A program made the position numbers and the translations under genes. The notes below the pieces were generated by a model. It searched no databases and was not told the origin of the DNA. It saw only the letters and a list, made by a program, of their open reading frames with translations. A DNA stretch of 64,000 nt from Leptospira ryugenii (GTDB taxonomy: Bacteria; Spirochaetota; Leptospiria; Leptospirales; Leptospiraceae), in contig NZ_BFBB01000007.1 of assembly GCF_003114855.1 (NCBI RefSeq), forward strand, positions 251,736 through 315,735. Direction: 5' to 3'. Positions 25,922-33,358 of this stretch are shown here, in pieces; position 1 is the first letter of the stretch, and every line of letters begins with the position of its first letter.

Positions 25922-26473
25922 ATGCAAAAACTAGATATTTTAAGTTACGAACAGTACAAAACCGTTTCAGACCACCGCCTTTTGATTCACTTTAAAGGTG
26001 CCCTTTACCAAGATATTTTAACAGAGTTAGGTAGCATCATCCAAACTTCAATGAAAGGCGAAACCAAATTGAAGAAAATTTTCGCCGTATTTGTAGAACT
26101 TGCCCAGAACATTCTTCATTATTCTCTTGAAAGGATAGTGAACCCTGACGAATCTACCTCAGGAGTAGGTATGATTGTCGTGACAGAGAGACCGGAAGGT
26201 TATTATGTCAGCTCAGGGAATTACATTTCTTCTTCAAAGATCGAATCTATGAAGGAAAAAATAGAGTTTATAAACGGATTATCCCCCGAAGATAAAAAAG
26301 CCTACTATACAAAACAATTGCGAGCCGATCGTCCCGACGACAGTAAAGGTGCTGGCGTGGGTCTAATAGATATCTCCAGAAAGTCCGACGGACCTTTGGT
26401 GTATTCGATCGAAGATGTTCCAGAAGGGAAATCCTTCTTTACATTGACCGCATTTTTTAAGAAGGAAGACTAA
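25922..26473 (+). CDS. siaB: SiaB-family protein kinase (DUF6272)
   Basis: A 183-residue protein with a GHKL-type ATPase layout: N-box-like VELAQNILHYS (about 58-68) and G-box-like KGAGVGLIDIS (about 141-151). In Pseudomonas, SiaB phosphorylates SiaC and thereby keeps SiaC from activating SiaD. GAGGAG lies 13 bases upstream of the ATG. It is 34 bp after the phosphatase-bearing giant and 3 bp before siaC. The match to the family is by overall pattern and by the siaC neighbour; kinase activity is inferred. Confidence 0.85.
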   Translation: MQKLDILSYEQYKTVSDHRLLIHFKGALYQDILTELGSIIQTSMKGETKLKKIFAVFVELAQNILHYSLERIVNPDESTSGVGMIVVTERPEGYYVSSGNYISSSKIESMKEKIEFINGLSPEDKKAYYTKQLRADRPDDSKGAGVGLIDISRKSDGPLVYSIEDVPEGKSFFTLTAFFKKED

Positions 26474-26476
26474 GAA

Positions 26477-26851
26477 ATGGAAACAATCCGTATAACGAGC
26501 ACAAAAAATTCTCCTGAAGTTGTCTTGGACTTTGACAACGGAATTGCGGAAGTTGTGGGAGAATCTTATCCGGAAAATGCCGTAAGCTTCTACAAACCTG
26601 TTTTCGATTGGCTCAACCAAACCATCTCGCAAAAAAAACCTTTCAAATTTGTCTTTAAATTGGATTACTTTAATACCTCTTCCTCTAAATGCATCATTGA
26701 TATTCTAGACCTTTTGCAGATTTATCACTCCAATGGAGGAAAGATCAATGTAGAATGGTACTACCGCCAAGATGATGAAGATATGAAAGACACTGGAGAA
26801 GAATTTTTGGAGGATGTAGACCTCCCGCATGAATTGATTGCTTACAAATGA
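26477..26851 (+). CDS. siaC: SiaC-family regulatory phosphoprotein (DUF1987)
   Basis: A 124-residue single-domain protein. It contains the family signature FKLDYFNTSSSKCIIDIL (about 60-77); Thr67 matches the phosphorylated threonine (Thr68) of Pseudomonas SiaC. In that system unphosphorylated SiaC binds and activates the cyclase SiaD, SiaB adds the phosphate and the PP2C protein SiaA removes it. The gene is 3 bp after siaB and overlaps the cyclase gene by 4 bp (ATGA), the tight coupling expected for a cyclase and its activator. Confidence 0.88.
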   Translation: METIRITSTKNSPEVVLDFDNGIAEVVGESYPENAVSFYKPVFDWLNQTISQKKPFKFVFKLDYFNTSSSKCIIDILDLLQIYHSNGGKINVEWYYRQDDEDMKDTGEEFLEDVDLPHELIAYK

Positions 26852-28293
26852 GTGGTGTTTTCGAAGAAGAACATGAAGCTTGGACCCAATTCCAAGTAGC
26901 CCTACAAAAGCAGGATTTAAACGCCGAAGAACTCAGGTCACTTGCAGATGCGATGACCTCACGTTTTGGCAATTTACTCAAACAAACAGAAAAGCTCACA
27001 AAGGTTGGAGATTCCGCTCAAAATAGATTGATGCGGATCCAAAACGAACTCCAAACCTCCAACTCAAAACTGGAAAAATCGATTCGAAACCTTCAGCTTC
27101 TCTCGGAGCTAGGAAAGGTAGTTACCTCTTCTCTTGATGCAAAAAAGATTCTTTCCGAACTATATGAACAATTAAAAGACGAATTAGATTTGGACATCAT
27201 CTCAGTAGGTAGCTACGATAAAGAATCAGATAACGTTAAATATAAATTTTCCCTAAACCAAGGAAGTTACGTTCCGTCCATATTTTTGGAAAATCTCAAC
27301 GAAGACAATTATTCCTCGATGTGCATACGAGGAAACCATGAGGTAATCGTAGAAGATATCTTACTTGAGTCAGAAGAGCGAAGAGCAGGTTTGAAGAAAC
27401 AATGGGGCGAGGAAATTCGTTCCGTGGTGTTCATTCCATTGATGGTTGAAGACCGGGTTGTGGGTGTATTTACCATCCAAAGTCGTAAGCCAAATGCGTA
27501 TAACAACCAACAATTGAATATGATTCGTTCCTTGGCCAGCTACCTTGGGATTGGATTGGATAATGCTGATGCTTATAGAAGTCTTTCCAAAAGAAACAAA
27601 GACTTGAAGTCTACATTAGAAAAAGTTAGATCCTTAAATGAAAACCTTGCCTTAGAAAGACAAAAGTCTGAAAATTTACTCCTAAACATTCTCCCTGGTC
27701 CTATCGCTGAGAGACTGAAAGGTGGAGAAGAGATCATCGCGGACTTTTTTCCTGACTCTTCCGTCTTATTTGCAGATATTGCTGGATTTACAGTCCTTAG
27801 CTCTAAGATGAATGATGCGGAAAAGTTAGTTTCTATCCTAAATGATATCTTTAGAGATTTTGATAATATCACACAAGAATTTGGCTTAGAAAAAATCAAA
27901 ACGATCGGTGATTGTTATATGTTAGCGGGTGGAATTCCCAATTCTGTTCCGGACCATTTAGAAAGAATGGCCGAGGCTGCACTCAGATTTTGCACAGTAT
28001 TCAATAAAATCAAAAGTGATTGGGGATATGATATCAATGTAAGGATAGGCATCCATGTGGGTGAAGTCGTTGCAGGTGTCATTGGTAAATATAAATTCGT
28101 TTATGATCTCTGGGGTGACACCGTTAATATTGCCTCCAGAATGGAATCACATGGGCAAGTTGGTCGCATACATGTATCCAAGGCAGTGTTCGAACGATTA
28201 AGAGATAAATATGCTTTTGAATCTAGAGGTGAAATCGAAGTCAAAGGAAAAGGAAAAATGGAGACCTGGTTCTTAACAGGACAAAAGGATTAA
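26848..28293 (+). CDS. GAF-containing class III adenylate cyclase in the SiaD position
   Basis: A 481-residue cytoplasmic enzyme: N-terminal helical segment (about 1-90) with RFGNLLKQTEKLTKVGDSAQ, GAF domain (about 90-245), coiled coil (about 246-280) and class III cyclase domain (about 300-475). Metal-binding Asp310 (LFADIAGF) and Asp355 (KTIGDCYM) are present, the transition-state Asn427 and Arg431 are in DTVNIASRM, and the base-selecting pair is Lys351 and Asp420 (VYDLWG), which predicts ATP and cAMP rather than GTP. The N-terminal LLKQTEKL...D pattern resembles the SiaC-binding region of SiaD-type diguanylate cyclases as I recall it. Start overlaps siaC; the stop overlaps the convergent TetR gene. 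Confidence 0.88.
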   Translation: MSGVFEEEHEAWTQFQVALQKQDLNAEELRSLADAMTSRFGNLLKQTEKLTKVGDSAQNRLMRIQNELQTSNSKLEKSIRNLQLLSELGKVVTSSLDAKKILSELYEQLKDELDLDIISVGSYDKESDNVKYKFSLNQGSYVPSIFLENLNEDNYSSMCIRGNHEVIVEDILLESEERRAGLKKQWGEEIRSVVFIPLMVEDRVVGVFTIQSRKPNAYNNQQLNMIRSLASYLGIGLDNADAYRSLSKRNKDLKSTLEKVRSLNENLALERQKSENLLLNILPGPIAERLKGGEEIIADFFPDSSVLFADIAGFTVLSSKMNDAEKLVSILNDIFRDFDNITQEFGLEKIKTIGDCYMLAGGIPNSVPDHLERMAEAALRFCTVFNKIKSDWGYDINVRIGIHVGEVVAGVIGKYKFVYDLWGDTVNIASRMESHGQVGRIHVSKAVFERLRDKYAFESRGEIEVKGKGKMETWFLTGQKD

Positions 28294-28955
28294 AGAGTTC
28301 TAATTCCATCAATCACCAATGTAAGTAAGAGCGACATCTGCATTTCAACTCTTTCTCGGACTGCCGGATCTTCGGACTTTATGTATCTCTCATTTAACAC
28401 AGCAAATCCATGTACGGAACTCCAGACTGTCATAGCCATTGCATCAGTATTAATTTCTTTTTGAAAGACACCCTTCTCTTGTCCATACTGAACAACTCTG
28501 AACAATTCGTAGTATGCTTCCTCTCCATATTTTGCCAAATCAATGGGTATAGGACCTTCAGGAATTACTTCTCCACTAAACATAAGTTCGGTGCGTCTTG
28601 GATTTCTCCAGGCAAGGCGTATATAATTTTCACCAGATTTCTTTAATTTTTCACTGGGCTCCTCCGAAATCTCCCAGGCCTCTCGCAAAGTATCTCTCAA
28701 TTCTTTAAAACCTAGAGCCGTGATCGCGAGAAGAAGGTCCATTTTTTTGGGAAAATGGCGATATGGTGCCGTATGGCTCACGCCAATTTCTGCCGCAATG
28801 TCTCTTAAACTCAGATTGTGGACTCCAAAAGACTCCAAAAACTCGCAAGATTTCTGCAAAACCAGATTTCGTAGGTCACCGTGGTGGTACTTTGCGGTCT
28901 CCTTCTTTAGTTTTCCAATGGGTTTTTTGGTACTTTTTTTTTGGTTTTGGCTCAT
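28290..28955 (-). CDS. TetR-family regulator (YHHGDLR/WHG type)
   Basis: A 221-residue regulator with a basic Lys-rich N-terminus, HTH about 20-70 (KYHHGDLRNLVLQ, LSLRDIAAEIGVSHTAPYRHF), and a WHG-type ligand-binding domain. Its N-terminal signature is shared with the TetR at 43461-44075, and the two have matching candidate operators. The gene is divergent from the membrane-protein gene at 29070, and three operator-like sites fill the region between them. It is convergent with the cyclase gene by 4 bp. Confidence 0.88.
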   Translation of the reverse strand: MSQNQKKSTKKPIGKLKKETAKYHHGDLRNLVLQKSCEFLESFGVHNLSLRDIAAEIGVSHTAPYRHFPKKMDLLLAITALGFKELRDTLREAWEISEEPSEKLKKSGENYIRLAWRNPRRTELMFSGEVIPEGPIPIDLAKYGEEAYYELFRVVQYGQEKGVFQKEINTDAMAMTVWSSVHGFAVLNERYIKSEDPAVRERVEMQMSLLLTLVIDGIRTL

Positions 28956-28958
28956 AAA

Positions 28959-29016
28959 TGTTTACAATGTCAATTTTTTATGTTGACAGTGTATACAAGT
29001 ATGTTTACACTGTATA
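28959..29016 (+). promoter_or_regulatory. Promoter with three phased TetR operator sites
   Basis: Three 13-bp sites fit TTTACA-N-TGTAAA with one to three mismatches: TTTACAATGTCAA (28961-28973), TTGACAGTGTATA (28983-28995) and TTTACACTGTATA (29004-29016). Their centres are 22 and 21 bp apart, two helical turns. The last two form a larger inverted repeat (28986-29013). A consensus -35 TTGACA (28983-28988) and a -10-like TACACT (29006-29011) with a 17-bp spacer sit inside the sites, so a bound TetR would block the promoter of the 29070 gene and probably its own. Confidence 0.72.
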
Positions 29017-29069
29017 TATGATTTAGACGTTTAAGTCTAAACAGTCAATCCAATTAAATCGGGGGATTT

Positions 29070-30017
29070 ATGAATTTTAGAAAATCAGATCTCATGGCAG
29101 AGATCAAAACACCACTTTTAAGCTTAAGCATACTGATGCTAGTCGCAACACTTGTATTTTTTATCCTTCACCTCATTGATCCTATGTTGGTATCGGAATC
29201 ACCAAGATGGATAAAACCAATCAAATTCACTTTGTCGATCGGAATCTATTCCATAACATTATATTGGATTCTAAGACAATTTCCCTTACAAAATAGGAAA
29301 GTGACTCTGATCGTTTGGGGAATCACTCTCTGTCTCTTCTTTGAAATCATTGCAATCGGAGGACAAGCCGCACGCGGAGTGAGTAGCCATTTCAATGTAA
29401 GCACTCCATTCAATGCGACAGTATTTTCATTAATGGGTCTTGGGATTGGAACCATGTGGTTTTTACACCTGATGATTACTTTATTTATATTCAAAGAGAA
29501 TGTTTCGAATCGATTACTTAAAGAAACGATTCTTTGGGGAATGGGAATCTCTGCAATCGGAATGATTACAGGTTTTTTAATGACGATGCCAAAACCAGAA
29601 CAGATAGAACTATTTGCAAAAGGAATCGTGCTTACCAGTGGAAGCCATAGCTTTGGAACACCCATTCCTGGACAAGAGATTCCCCTTTTAGGCTGGAGCA
29701 AATCAGCAGGAGATATGCGCGTCCCTCACTTCTTTGGAATCCATGCCTTTCAATTCTTTATCTTAGTTTATTTGATTCGATCAAACATTGCAAAAGAGAA
29801 ACAAATTAGCAAATATACTCTGTTAGGCCTTAGGCTAATCGGTTTATCGTATCTATCGGTTACCATTCTTTTGGTATTGCAAACGTATATAGGTTTCAGC
29901 ATATTCCAAACCAATATTTTCTTTTTAAGCATGTATCTGATCTTTGGGGTTTTAGCGATTCTCGGAATGATTCTTATGTGTAACAAAATAAAACAGCAAC
30001 AACTAGTTTGGACGTAA
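29070..30017 (+). CDS. Polytopic membrane protein of unknown function
   Basis: A 315-residue protein with about eight or nine TM helices and GGGGGA just before the ATG. Conserved-looking loops are LVSESPRWIKPIKFTLSIGI (about 45-64) and AGDMRVPHFFGIHAFQFF (about 212-229), the latter with two histidines suited to metal or haem binding at a membrane face. I do not recognise a named family. It is expressed from a TetR-controlled promoter with the ABA4-like gene, which starts 3 bp after its stop. Confidence 0.78.
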   Translation: MNFRKSDLMAEIKTPLLSLSILMLVATLVFFILHLIDPMLVSESPRWIKPIKFTLSIGIYSITLYWILRQFPLQNRKVTLIVWGITLCLFFEIIAIGGQAARGVSSHFNVSTPFNATVFSLMGLGIGTMWFLHLMITLFIFKENVSNRLLKETILWGMGISAIGMITGFLMTMPKPEQIELFAKGIVLTSGSHSFGTPIPGQEIPLLGWSKSAGDMRVPHFFGIHAFQFFILVYLIRSNIAKEKQISKYTLLGLRLIGLSYLSVTILLVLQTYIGFSIFQTNIFFLSMYLIFGVLAILGMILMCNKIKQQQLVWT

Positions 30018-30020
30018 GCA

Positions 30021-30458
30021 ATGGATACAGAAGCAATTTTTCAAACAGCAAACTCGGTCGCGATGCTTTCTTGGATCGCTCTGGTATTCGTTCCTCGTTG
30101 GAAGTATACGAAAATCATATTCGGATTCTTAATTCCAGGTATATTACTAACGTTTCTTTACCTTGTAGTCATTTCTCTTTCTTTTGGGCAGGCGAGTGGT
30201 GGGTTCGGTAGTTTAATTTCGGTGAGAAAATTATTCCAAAATGATTTTGCCCTTTTAGCAGGTTGGGTTCACTACTTAGCCTTTGATTTATGGATCGGTG
30301 CTTGGATCGTTAACAATTCTGAAAGAACAAATATCCCTCATTGGATGGTCATACCTAGCCTAGTTTTGACATTTCTGTTTGGGCCTATTGGACTTTTACT
30401 TTATTTGGTGATACGAATGGTGAAATTGAAAGGTGGATCATCCTCCGTATACATCTAA
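30021..30458 (+). CDS. ABA4-like integral membrane protein (DUF4281)
   Basis: A 145-residue protein with four TM helices. DFALLAGWVHYLAFDLWIGA (about 75-94) and FLFGPIGLLLYLVIR (about 117-131) are the diagnostic ABA4/DUF4281 segments. In plants ABA4 is needed for neoxanthin synthesis; the bacterial function is unknown. It is co-transcribed with the preceding membrane protein. Its last 21 bases overlap the convergent ankyrin gene. Confidence 0.85.
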   Translation: MDTEAIFQTANSVAMLSWIALVFVPRWKYTKIIFGFLIPGILLTFLYLVVISLSFGQASGGFGSLISVRKLFQNDFALLAGWVHYLAFDLWIGAWIVNNSERTNIPHWMVIPSLVLTFLFGPIGLLLYLVIRMVKLKGGSSSVYI

Positions 30459-32093
30459 CAAAGATAATATGCGTTGGAAACGATTTTGGTTTTCGTCGTC
30501 GGCTTGTAATTTTGCGGTCTCAAGTTCTTCAAATGCGAGATCGCGACCTGTTTTACCATCTTCATTTAAAAGATTTGCTTTTGCACCAAATTCCAGCAAT
30601 AAAGCAAGAACAGAAGAGTGTCCAAACTTACATGCTTCATGCAGAGCGGTATTGCCACGGAAATCTGGAATATTGACTTCCGCACCTGATTTTAAAAGTC
30701 GTTTTGCTAAAGATGGTTCTCCAAAAAGTGCACACCAATGTAGAGCCGTCATCCGCTGCTCAGAGCAGTGATTTACATTGATATCACGTTTGATTAAGTC
30801 ATCTAACAGATCTAATTTATTTTGTAAGTGCATACTGTTATTTTGACAGAGCTTAAAGATTGGTGTTTCACCCAATGAATTGATAGAATTTGGGTTGGCT
30901 CCAGCATTTAACAGAAGTTTGGCACAGTGATAACTATTTCCGATCATAGACTCTTCCAATAATGAAAAACCCAATGGATTTGTATCTTCATCTTCTTTAA
31001 CAAAATTTGGATCGAAACCAGACTCAATCAAATTCTGCAAACTTTCTGCATCGTCTCTAATGATCATCGCAATTGGATCTTTTGGTAAAACAATTTTATG
31101 AGAGAGATCTTTTTCAATGTTCTCCATTTGTTCGGAGAATTTCTTTCTAAGAATTTGGATCAAGGTCTGCTCTTTCCATTTGTGAGATCGCATCATCTTT
31201 CTCAATTGGATCCAAAACGACTCATTGGGCGAAACATCGTTTGTAAACAAATAAATAAATGCTTCGTTTAGCTTCCGGGTGTTTGTTGGAATTTCAAAAG
31301 AAACCGATTCTTCTATGAAATTTAAGATTTTTTCATCTAATTCTAAATCTGCGATTGTTAATATTTCATTTAATAATTTTGACTTCTGCTCATCATTCAA
31401 CCTGGAAAAATTTTCGGGTACATTAAAGACATTGCCCGTAAGCAGATGAACCTTAGCAGTTAAGTAATGAGATAGATTTTGAGGCAAGTTGAGTTCACTT
31501 GAACCATCTTCAAGAAATTTTATTTGTTTGATTTTAAGCGCATGAAATGTACCAGCTAACCATGTATTATGTGAATCAGGTATTGCTAGATATAATCGAC
31601 CGATGACTTGTTCAGGTAAATCATCTATTACTTGGAGAGAGAGTCGATAGGCTGTATGGATAGAAAAACCTTGGGAAGTACTGACCTCTCTCTGTACTTG
31701 TCCATGATCAGACGGAAAGATATCAAAAGAAAAACCTTTCCATTTTTTAGGATCGGAGACACCAGAAATTTGAATGAAGGAATGAGGAAGGAGAACATTA
31801 CTCTCTAATTTTGGCAAAACCAGAAAACGATTCTCAAACCAGATAGTTTTTAACTCCTCTTCTTCTCGTCCCAAAAAATTGCCTTTTAATTCATGGTTTG
31901 GGATATGTCCCTTAAAGTGTAGGTCATATCCGATTTCTTGACTGTTGTCTTCTGCACTTGTTTCTTTAGGAAAGGAAAAAGGGTTGAGTGATCCGCACTT
32001 CATGCAACGAAACTTGCCAGCCTTACCGTATACTTTTTCATTCGAAATTGTATGTTTGGCGAAGCAATTTTGGCAGATAAGTTCTCGTTTCAT
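30438..32093 (-). CDS. Zinc-ribbon and ankyrin-repeat protein
   Basis: A 551-residue protein. The N-terminus has an MJ0042-type zinc ribbon, CQNC (8-11) and CMKC (31-34). A middle region of about 300 residues is of unknown fold. The C-terminal part (about 365-535) has ankyrin repeats, recognisable in NPLGFSLLEESMIGNSYHCA, GANPNSINSLGETPIF, MTALHWCALFGEPSLAKRLL and GNTALHEACKFGHSSVLALL. It has no signal peptide. Ankyrin repeats mediate protein binding; the partner is unknown. The 3' end overlaps the ABA4-like gene. Confidence 0.85.
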   Translation of the reverse strand: MKRELICQNCFAKHTISNEKVYGKAGKFRCMKCGSLNPFSFPKETSAEDNSQEIGYDLHFKGHIPNHELKGNFLGREEEELKTIWFENRFLVLPKLESNVLLPHSFIQISGVSDPKKWKGFSFDIFPSDHGQVQREVSTSQGFSIHTAYRLSLQVIDDLPEQVIGRLYLAIPDSHNTWLAGTFHALKIKQIKFLEDGSSELNLPQNLSHYLTAKVHLLTGNVFNVPENFSRLNDEQKSKLLNEILTIADLELDEKILNFIEESVSFEIPTNTRKLNEAFIYLFTNDVSPNESFWIQLRKMMRSHKWKEQTLIQILRKKFSEQMENIEKDLSHKIVLPKDPIAMIIRDDAESLQNLIESGFDPNFVKEDEDTNPLGFSLLEESMIGNSYHCAKLLLNAGANPNSINSLGETPIFKLCQNNSMHLQNKLDLLDDLIKRDINVNHCSEQRMTALHWCALFGEPSLAKRLLKSGAEVNIPDFRGNTALHEACKFGHSSVLALLLEFGAKANLLNEDGKTGRDLAFEELETAKLQADDENQNRFQRILSLLDVYGG

Positions 32094-32209
32094 CTTTGTG
32101 CTCTACTATACATGGGACAATGAATAAGACCCATAGAATCCCAATTTTGATAGCAATTCCACTGAATTTTTCTCGTTGGGATAAAAAGATATGTTTTTTA
32201 AAGGTAGGT

Positions 32210-32239
32210 CCTTGGACATTTGTCGGCCAATGCCCAAGG
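32210..32239. other. Inverted repeat between the DoxX and ankyrin genes
   Basis: CCTTGG and CATT (32210-32220) pair with AATG and CCAAGG (32229-32239) around an 8-base loop, with a single A/C mismatch. It lies just after the DoxX stop on the minus strand, where a terminator would be, but no U-tract follows on that strand. Confidence 0.4.
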
Positions 32240-32250
32240 ATCATTTGAAT

Positions 32251-32640
32251 TTAACCTAGTTCAGATTTTGAGCGAAATAATGGGGCATAATGTGATCTGT
32301 GAGCATAGGCTATGAATGCATTGCTAAGAACCAACGCAATCGCGACGGGAAGAGTTTTGCGGTCCAAAAAGAGATGGATAAAAAAGATATTCACAATGAT
32401 CGGCGAAATAATAACAGCCGCTAAAGGAACAAATCTACCTGACAAAAAAGCAATCCCTACGAGCAATTCAACTACCTTTGCTACTGTGATTAAATAACCA
32501 GAAGCTGCTAAACCTTCCATAAAGATTTTCATGTTGCCCGTGAGTTCGGGCTGGGGTACAAAATTCCCAAAATACGCTACAGCGCCAAACGCAAACAAAG
32601 CACCAACCAAAGTCCTAACGACGATTACGGCTATTTTCAT
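32251..32640 (-). CDS. DoxX-family membrane protein
   Basis: A 129-residue protein with four TM helices. The first has VRTLVGALFAFGAVAYF, and GLAASGYLITVAKVVELLVGIAFLSGRFVPLAAVIISPI is spread over about 44-82, the standard DoxX pattern. DoxX proteins are small membrane subunits, some linked to oxidoreductases and redox stress. It is divergent from the SRPBCC gene, and a 26-bp palindrome lies between them, so both may share one regulator. Confidence 0.85.
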   Translation of the reverse strand: MKIAVIVVRTLVGALFAFGAVAYFGNFVPQPELTGNMKIFMEGLAASGYLITVAKVVELLVGIAFLSGRFVPLAAVIISPIIVNIFFIHLFLDRKTLPVAIALVLSNAFIAYAHRSHYAPLFRSKSELG

Positions 32641-32797
32641 AAATACTCCTATTCAGAAGGATGAGACTCCTACTTATAATTTGTTTGGAAATCCATATTT
32701 AGCCGTTTCACATTTTTTTTGGAGAGTCCAATCCCTGATCGTTAAGTCTTGCGATTCAAACAAAAGCACGCCAATCAAAAAGGTACATTCAATTACC

Positions 32798-32823
32798 ATT
32801 ATTTAACTAACTGGTTAAATAAT
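32798..32823. promoter_or_regulatory. 26-bp perfect palindromic operator candidate
   Basis: ATTATTTAAC (32798-32807) and GTTAAATAAT (32814-32823) are perfect 10-bp inverted arms around TAACTG. The site is 48 bp before the SRPBCC start and about 160 bp before DoxX. No regulator gene is adjacent, so a distant repressor is implied. The arms are AT-rich, but a perfect 10-bp match at this position is unlikely to be chance. Confidence 0.6.
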
Positions 32824-32871
32824 ACTTGCTTTAGAAATTACCTAAGCATATACTTACAAAAAGGATAAAAT

Positions 32872-33357
32872 ATGCTACAAGAGTTTGGAATCAAAATTAA
32901 CCCAGAATTGGATCTATTTTTTGAGCGAAATGTTGAGGTTCCTCCCCAAAGAGTATGGGATGCTTGGACTCGCCCCGAGTTACTGGTCCAATGGTTTACG
33001 CCAGATCCTTGGAAAACAACACATTGTGAAATCGACCTTAAGCCAGGTGGAATCTTTCGAACTGTGATGAAATCTCCGGAAGGTATGGAGATGGACAACA
33101 TCGGTAGCTTTCTCGAGGTAGTGCCTCAAAAGAAACTTGTATTTACAGATACACTTTTACCAGAATTTGTACCGAGTGAAAATCCGTTTTTTACAGCGAT
33201 GGTTTTTCTAGAACCAACAGCAACTGGCACTCGTTATATTGCCTTGGCTAGGCACGGTAAAAAAGAAAATTGCAACCAACATAAGGAGATGGGGTTTTTT
33301 GCTGGATGGAACAAAGCCCTTGACCAAATGATTGCTATGATTCAAAATCAAAGATAA
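32872..33357 (+). CDS. SRPBCC/AHSA1-family ligand-binding protein
   Basis: A 161-residue protein of the Aha1-C-terminal/START-like fold: FFERNVEVPPQRVWDAWTRPELLVQWF at about 20-46, KPGGIFRTVMKSPEGMEM and GTRYIALARHG later. AAGG lies nine bases before the ATG. Such proteins are commonly paired with ArsR-type regulators and bind hydrophobic ligands or act on chaperones, but no ArsR is present here. Convergent with the hybrid kinase gene, 1 bp apart. Confidence 0.88.
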   Translation: MLQEFGIKINPELDLFFERNVEVPPQRVWDAWTRPELLVQWFTPDPWKTTHCEIDLKPGGIFRTVMKSPEGMEMDNIGSFLEVVPQKKLVFTDTLLPEFVPSENPFFTAMVFLEPTATGTRYIALARHGKKENCNQHKEMGFFAGWNKALDQMIAMIQNQR

Positions 33358-33358
33358 A

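Noticed and set aside
26848..28293. Diguanylate cyclase (true SiaD) in this position
   Set aside because: There is no GGDEF or EAL motif; the catalytic residues are those of class III nucleotidyl cyclases.
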